This document shows, piece after piece, positions 58,726 through 64,000 of a stretch of DNA of 64,000 nucleotides. Origin of the DNA: Chamaecrista fasciculata (taxonomy: Eukaryota; Streptophyta; Magnoliopsida; Fabales; Fabaceae); contig QANZ01023827.1 of NCBI GenBank assembly GCA_003254925.1, positions 321,326 through 385,325 on the forward strand, given 5' to 3'. Both the position numbers and the translations under genes were made by a program. Each line of letters starts with the position of its first letter. Position 1 is the stretch's first letter. The notes beneath the pieces were generated by a model. It saw only the letters and a list, made by a program, of their open reading frames with translations, had not been told where the DNA came from and made no database searches.

Positions 58726-60150
58726 ATGGATTGTGTTATAACAATTTTAACTGGAGCTGTGTCCAAAATTGGAGAAGTGACAGTGGGTAAAATCGGAAAT
58801 CAGTTCGGGTATGTGATTTGCCATAACAAGAGAATCACCAAATTGAAGGAAGAGCATGAGGAAATGAAAGCTGTGAAACTTGAAATTTTGGGGAAGGTAG
58901 ATGCAGGCAGAAGGAATGGACTTCATACATCACCTCCTGTCCTTAGTTGGCTCCGCAAGGTGGAAATCACAGAAACCGAGTTAGAAAGATTTTATGAAGA
59001 TGAAAAGAACACAAAAGGTAAGTGGGTTGGTGGGTGGTGTCCTACTTTAGCTTCACATTATTCATTGGGGAGGAAAGCCACAAAAATGACAGACAATATT
59101 GTAGGTTTAAAGCAAGAAAATTTTGATGTCATATCCTACTCTGCACCCCCACCAGAACTTGGAAACACTTTCACCCAGGAAGGCATCTTCAGCTTTGAAT
59201 CCAGAAGAGAAATTATGAGGGAGATCATAGAGAATTTGAAGGATGATAAGTTGGGAAAGTTGAGCATTTGCGGGATGGAAGGAGTAGGGAAAAACACACT
59301 AGTGAAGGAGGTCATCAAGATCATAGAATCAAATAAAATATGGGGGGCTTGCCCCTTGCTCTTGTTTCTGTAGGAAAGGCATTGAGGAATAAAGAGAAGC
59401 CTGCATGGCAAGATGCCCTTCTACAACTACAAAACTCTCAAGTAACATCTTCATGATGTATAGTCCACGTACCAATGTTGTATTTTGCTAATTTCTTCTA
59501 TGTTTGGATCATCAATTTTATACTTATGATGGTCTTTTATTATGTGTGTTGCTCTTGCTGGCTGCATCTCTCAATGATCATGTCCTTATGTTTCAAAGGT
59601 TGGACATCAACTCACTAGTATGGTCCTCTTTCATGCCAATTCTAGAAGAACTTTACATTTGTGATTGACATATAGAGGATGTCTTATTCCCCACTTGAGA
59701 GAAATTGTGATTTCAAATATTTAAGAATCCATCAAGCTAGAAGCTCTATTCCGACCTAAAGACATGCACTCAATTCACCCATGTAATTAATATGATATTG
59801 TACAGTTGTGTGTTTCTATATATTTAAAGAACATTTGAAAAATCCTAGTAAGAAAATTATGAGCTATCTCACATTAAGAACTTAATGCATTAGCTAGTAT
59901 CTGTTTTCTAATTTATGAAACAGCATGGTGAATTTGATGAAGATCGGATAAGGATAAAACCGATTTTGGAAAAATATAAGATTAAGTTTCAAAAGAAGTT
60001 CAAGGCAATGTAATTAATAACAAAATTGTGTTCCTAGCATTCCAAATCTTAAATCTCCCAACATTTTCCACGGCAAATCTCAAAATTGTGTTCCTAGCAA
60101 AATTGAGTACCTATGTCTTATGTATACTATTTCAGGTCAACAAAATCATT
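58726..60150 (+). pseudogene. Broken tandem paralogue of the CC-NB-ARC-LRR gene
   Basis: The start at 58726 gives an N-terminus clearly related to the intact NLR (HNKRITKLKEEHEEMKAVK, then GGWCPTLASHYSLGRKATKM and TFTQEGIFSFESRREI). The P-loop reads GMEGVGKNTL instead of GMGGVGKTTL, losing a Gly and the nucleotide-binding Thr. After ESNKI (59340) about 0.42 kb is deleted relative to the intact gene. Sequence resumes, out of frame, at GGLPLAL (about 59345) and runs to a stop at 59454-59456. The rest of exon 1 and exon 2 are gone. Decayed remnants of exon 3 (about 59561-59785, with an in-frame TGA) and exon 4 (about 59925-60100) follow. The first frame encodes 215 aa (58726-59373) and could in principle be a truncated CC-NB protein. 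Confidence 0.85.
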
Positions 60151-60617
60151 CTTTTTTTTAATTCTATTTTACTACAATACCTCTGGAAATTTGCAAAACC
60201 GAACATGTCATTTATGTCTTTCATGAATTATGCTAACATGCCAAACACTAAAAATAGCTTATTTTTTTTAAAAAAAGTTATTCCTATGGTAGAAAAGTTA
60301 TATTTCTAGGAGAAACTATATGTAAGATTGTTTTCCTCTCATTTGAAACCATGAAGGCACTGTTACAGAAAAGAAAAAGGAAAGAAACCAAGAAAGCACA
60401 ATGCAGTAGGGTGGCATGTGTAATAATCTTTGCTCTCCTTTCAACCTAATGACAGAATCAACCTACGCTATAAGATTCAAATATAGAAGGTGTAGCTTAA
60501 AAAAGGTTGATTCATTGGTTTGAGTTCAAAACTTTCTCAAGTTGCAGTTTCAGCCAGAAAAAGGATATGATGTATATTCTATAGTGTAGAAGAATAACTC
60601 ATTTATATATTAATCTT

Positions 60618-61446
60618 GGCTTAAGTGCACTTTTGGTCCCAAAACTATGACAAAGGTTTCATTTTGGTCCCATAACTTTTTTTGTTGCAATTTTGGTCCC
60701 ATAACTATGACAAAGGTTTCATTTCGGTCCTATAACTTTTTTTGTTGCAATTTTGGTCCCATAACTATGACAAAGGTTTCATTTTGGTCCCATAACTTTT
60801 TTTGTTACAATATTGGTCCCATATTTCTCTAAAGGTTCCACCGTTAGTCCCTTGGTGAATTCCATCCATATATTAGCCGTTAAGTATGACGTGGCATAGT
60901 GACTAGGATCATGATGTGGCAAAATAAGATGAAATGGACTGAAATAGGATCTATATGCAACATATTAAAACTTATCTATACCCAACCACAATATATACAA
61001 AGAGTGGTACTTCTTCTTCCTCATCAGCCCAACGGGACTTCCTCTTCCTCGTTCTGCTTCCCGATTCACCTTCGCCGCCACTTTGGTCGTTTGACTCTGA
61101 CTGAGGATCCCATTGACTTCGTCGGCGCCTTCTGCTTGAAGTCTCTTCTTCCCCACCAGATTGGTCTCTGTCAGTACCACTCTTTGTATATTTTGTGGTT
61201 GGGTATAGACTAGTTTTAATATGTTGCATATAGATCCTATTTCAGTCCACTTCATCTTATTTTGCCACATCATGATCCTAGTTACTATGCCACGTCATAC
61301 TTAACGGCTAAATATAGATGGAATTCACCAAGGGACTAACGGTGGAACCTTTTGAGAAGTTATGGGACCAAAATTGCAACAAAAAAAGTTATGGGACGAA
61401 AATGAAACCTTTGTCATAGTTATGGGACCAAAAGTGCACTTAAGCC
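60618..61446. mobile_element. Pack-MULE: long-TIR element carrying a captured SF1/BBP gene fragment
   Basis: This 829-bp element has inverted ends GGCTTAAGTGCACTTTTGGT and a perfect 10-bp target duplication TATTAATCTT at 60608-60617 and 61447-61456. Arms of about 390 bp (60618-61010) and 270 bp (61174-61446) are inverted copies; the left arm has extra tandem 'TTTGGTCCCATAACTATGAC' units. The non-repeated centre, 61011-61173, is GC-rich. On the minus strand it encodes a captured peptide (see separate entry). The 10-bp duplication and long TIRs fit Mutator-like elements. There is no transposase. Confidence 0.85.
61011..61173 (-). pseudogene. SF1 fragment: Captured fragment of a splicing factor 1 / branchpoint-binding protein gene
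   Basis: The minus-strand frame reads [20 protein letters not shown], then [20 protein letters not shown], then [14 protein letters not shown]. This matches the Arg-rich N-terminal region that precedes the conserved 'QLPDFMKDF' segment in plant SF1 (At5g51300-like) as I remember it: paired RRRRRS(R/Q)WDP and RKRKSRWAD motifs. SF1 recognises the intron branchpoint. Only about 54 codons are present, bounded exactly by the element arms. An 85-codon frame (61229-60972) runs through it from one arm into the other, so a chimeric peptide is possible but unproven. Confidence 0.8.
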
Positions 61447-61454
61447 TATTAATC

Positions 61455-61660
61455 TTCGAACTAGTGTTTCATGTGCAAAACAAAATGCTTAAGATGGGGC
61501 ATGTACATAGGTATATTTTGTATTTCCTCTCATTTGGTTTGAATTATAGGCATCACAACTCACAAGAACAATTTTTCGTACTGCATCTTATATTTGGCAG
61601 TAATGTTTCACACCACTTTTGTGTATATATTTTCTCACATAATGTTTCATTATAAAAACA
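61455..61660 (+). pseudogene. 3' remnant of the NLR paralogue
   Basis: CAAAACAAAATGCTTAAGATGGGGCATGTA, split by small gaps, parallels 55395-55480 downstream of the intact NLR (…GGATGGGGCATGTATATATTG…CCTCATTTG). The stretch TTTGGCAGTAATGTTTCACA...TTTCTCACATA parallels about 54765-54805 and the inverted remnant near 28400. It lies beyond the Pack-MULE, which therefore sits inside the duplicated NLR block. Confidence 0.6.
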
Positions 61661-63120
61661 AATCATCATTTTGCGTTAAGAATGTGAGAAAATAGCGGAT
61701 GAATCGACTAAAGTTAAAATATGTGATTTTAAAAGTGCGTTTGATACGCTATTATCACATGCACACCATCTTATATTCTATTGAGAGAACGAAGGAAGAG
61801 CAGAAGTACGTAATTCTTATAATTTTTATTCACAATCTCTTTTTTATAAAGAAAAATATCACAATGATACATGTAAAATCTACTTATATGATTTTAAATA
61901 TCTTGATTTTATCTCTCTTTGAATCTAAACTATATAGTATTAAATAGTTAAAAATATTTTAACACTTATATTGTACAGCGAGGGCAATGATAAAGACATA
62001 AAATAGCCAATGAAATTTGTAGTATTTTTAAAATTAAAATATTAGCTTCTTCATTTTTCCTTTAGGGGTTAGGATATGATACAAAGTTTGTTTTAGGGCA
62101 TAAGATGCAATGGGTCATGAGCCAATAAGATTATGACACATGAAATGGTTAGTTGTATGTAACTAATGATGTAACTCTCTATACAGTTTTGATTGGTTAA
62201 AAAAAATTATTATTTTTTAGCATTATATTGCTTAACCCTTCCATGTATCATAATCTTATTGGCTCAGGACCCATTGCATCTCATGCCCTTAAAACAAATT
62301 TTGCGTCATAGACTAACCGTTTAGTTTATCCTTAAAAAAATTAGGAGTAAAGTTAACATCAACTTTAGTACACCAAGCCTATTAATATATGGTTTATATA
62401 TGCCACTAGCTGCAATTATGTAATTACAAATAAAGTGGTACGTACAATCTTAACTATTGAAAATATTCATTCTACTCATTTTTTTAAAATTTCACATAAT
62501 TTTGTAAATTATACTTAAAAAAGTAATTTAATTCTTATAATTACTGTGAATTGTTTTTTTCAATTATCCCCCTAAAAACACTTTTTTAAAGAACTCCTAC
62601 ACTTATATATTAAAGTGTGATTTTCATATGTTTTTACAAGAATTGGTAAGCATAAGACATCATATTCACAATATATACAACATCTTATAACAGACATTTC
62701 ACATTTTCACTACACTATTTTCAAATTTCTGAAAAATATATTGTAAAAACAAATTCCTTTTATTAGGGAAAAACCAAATATTTAATATAGCTTATAGTTT
62801 TCTTATTATGTTATTTATATCCACCACTTTAACTCCACCCTGCATTATTTGAAGAAGATGCCATAATTAAATTTGTACCTAGTATTTCCCAATTTATTAG
62901 TTGGATTTTGTCTTGGAGTTTCCTAGTTGCCCATTATTTTTGAAAATTAAGAGAAAGCACACAAAAATTATCAGTGGGCCCAACTCCAATCGGCCCACGG
63001 ATCTTCATGTTCACAATTTCCAAGTTGCAGGCAGTCTTCTATTTTGTACCCTCTTGTGGGTTTTTTTTATATGAATAATACAAATAAATTAATTATTTAT
63101 TAAGATACCTAATTTTTTTT
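61661..63120. other. AT-rich spacer to the right of the NLR cluster
   Basis: Apart from the MITE at about 62067-62318 no gene or clear repeat is seen. The stretch 62880-63060 is slightly more complex (CGGCCCACGGATCTTCATG) without an open frame of interest. Confidence 0.4.
62067..62318. mobile_element. TIR MITE of about 252 bp
   Basis: The arms are inverted over roughly 90 bp. The left arm reads GGTTAGGATATGATACAAAG, TTTGTTTTAGGGCATAAGAT and GCAATGGGTC(A)TGAGCCAATAAG; the right arm is the complement, with few differences. The centre is AT-rich. Flanks CCTTTAGG and CGTTTAGT match at six of eight positions, so an old 8-bp duplication (hAT-like) is possible but not secure. Confidence 0.65.
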
Positions 63121-63179
63121 TCTTAATTCCCCATATGGGATACGCATTAACCCAATACACATTTCATCTTCACAACCAA

Positions 63180-63207
63180 TCAGCCGGTGCCACGTGGCAC
63201 CGGCTGA
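63180..63207. repeat. Perfect 28-bp palindrome centred on a G-box
   Basis: TCAGCCGGTGCCAC and its exact reverse complement abut with no spacer, giving a central CACGTG at 63191-63196. It is GC-rich within AT-rich DNA. It could be a palindromic regulatory site or part of a transposon end. Confidence 0.85.
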
Positions 63208-63272
63208 ATTAATTTTTTGTAACAAGAAATTGAAATGGAGACGGTTTGGTTCGATTTGAGACTGACGCAGTT

Positions 63273-63413
63273 CTGAAATCGAGTTGCTGTGACTCGATTT
63301 CAGACTGACGTGTGTCAGTCTGAAACCGAGCCACAGCGGCACGGTTTCACATGCTACTTTTTGAAAATTTGATCGGCAAAGCCGGTCAAATTTTAGGCCG
63401 TTGAAATTGGCCT
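63273..63413. repeat. Run of four near-perfect hairpins
   Basis: CTGAAATCGAGT/ACTCGATTTCAG (63273-63303) has a 12-bp stem and 7-base loop. TTTCAGACTGAC/GTCAGTCTGAAA (63298-63325) has a 12-bp stem and 4-base loop and overlaps the first. AAAATTTGATCGGC/GCCGGTCAAATTTT (63364-63394) has 13 of 14 pairs and a 3-base loop. AGGCC/GGCCT is at 63395-63413. The first two are mutually exclusive folds. Confidence 0.8.
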
Positions 63414-63809
63414 ATTTAAGGGGGTGGGGGAGAGAGTTGGGGTTGAGAGAAAGAAATAGTGTGTGGTGTGTGCTTGTGCGGAGAGAAGAGAAGAGAGAGT
63501 GAGTGAGTGAGTGTGTGAAAGAGTGAAGTGAGTGGTGTGTGTGAGTGTGAGGAAAGTGAGAGTGAGTGTGTGATAGTGTATTTGAGAGTGAAAGAGAGAG
63601 ACGTGAGAGAAGAAGAAGGAAGAAGAAGATATGTGAGTATTTTTTTTTATTAAATTAAATTTATTTTTTGAATTTAGTTTAATTTTTTGTTATTTTTTGT
63701 GTTAGTAAATTTTTAGAAATTAAAATGATTAATTTTGTATTTATATTTATTAATTTTTTGATTAGTTGAAAGAGGAGAAGAAAGAGGAGTTAAGAAAGAA
63801 GATTAAAAG
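63411..63809 (+). other. Possible promoter and first small exons of a gene continuing to the right
   Basis: A TATA-like CTATTTAAG at 63412-63420 is followed by 200 bases of GA/GTGA-rich sequence, typical of a plant 5'UTR. A GTGAGT donor lies at 63633. An acceptor TTGATTAG before 63766 precedes a 44-base purine-rich exon (TTGAAAGAGGAGAAGAAAGA...TTAAAAG), which is followed by GTAAAT. One frame of that small exon is open (LKEEKKEELRKK...). No start codon or recognisable protein lies inside the window. Confidence 0.3.
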
Positions 63810-64000
63810 GTAAATTTTGTTTTGTTAGTTAATGTTATGATTTTTGTTGGTATTTTGTTTGATATACTTTTGTTAGATTATGTAATTTTCTTTAGAAATT
63901 GTTGGTTAATTTTTTATTAGATAATATTTGTAAATGTTTTAGATGATTTAGTTAGTTTAGATATTAAAATATTAGATAAATTTGAGATAATATTGTTAGA

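Noticed and set aside
60899-61213. 104-codon plus-strand frame through the Pack-MULE
   Set aside because: The protein-like signal is on the minus strand (SF1 motifs); the plus frame is its shadow.
1-64000. Canonical tRNA or rRNA genes, CRISPR arrays, prokaryotic operons, viral genomes
   Set aside because: None seen. The only tRNA-like segments are SINE or primer-binding-site features, and repeats are of plant transposon type.

Overview
The window is nuclear DNA of a flowering plant, almost certainly a eudicot. Genes are split by GT-AG introns, intergenic DNA is AT-rich, and one gene encodes a chloroplast-targeted chlorophyll enzyme. The sequence is a draft: there is a 229-base N run at 43852-44080 after a poly-T tract, and a single N at 56898. 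I cannot name the species.

Left block (1-20.9 kb), all genes on the minus strand. It holds the first exon of the Mg-protoporphyrin IX monomethyl ester cyclase gene (CHL27/CRD1), which runs off the left edge. Next come two tandem DHHC protein S-acyltransferase genes of five exons each (449 and 399 aa), then an intronless SUVH1/3-type histone H3K9 methyltransferase-family gene (704 aa) with a 5'UTR intron. From memory, two PAT genes also lie beside CRD1 in Arabidopsis (At3g56920/56930/56940), so this block looks like conserved microsynteny.

Middle block (21-36 kb). I found no intact gene here, only layered transposon debris. It includes a 5'-truncated LINE with a 12-bp target duplication and a fold-back MULE-like element inserted in it, a PIF/Harbinger-like element with a TAA duplication, a truncated Copia element, a TRIM, a SINE pair, several long-TIR elements with 9-bp duplications and a Helitron-like element. 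There is also a decayed fragment of plastid atpA (nuclear plastid DNA) and an inverted remnant of an NLR gene 3' end fused to LINE sequence.

Right block (36.5-61.7 kb), plus strand. A complete 17-exon GH51 alpha-L-arabinofuranosidase gene (676 aa) has one GC-AG intron. It lies between two same-orientation Helitron-like copies. A six-exon CC-NB-ARC-LRR resistance gene (1922 aa) follows, with further apparent introns after its stop codon. A broken tandem paralogue comes next, with a mutated P-loop, an internal NB-ARC deletion and loss of most of the LRR. Within the paralogue sits an 829-bp long-TIR element with a perfect 10-bp target duplication. It carries about 163 bp that reads, on the minus strand, like the N-terminal Arg-rich region of splicing factor 1 (SF1/BBP): a Pack-MULE, and the most notable find.

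The last 2.3 kb hold a short TIR element, a cluster of near-perfect hairpins, and what may be the promoter and first small exons of a gene continuing to the right. The genes show no shared pathway. The NLR copies form a small dispersed family that has been duplicated, inverted and eroded by transposons.
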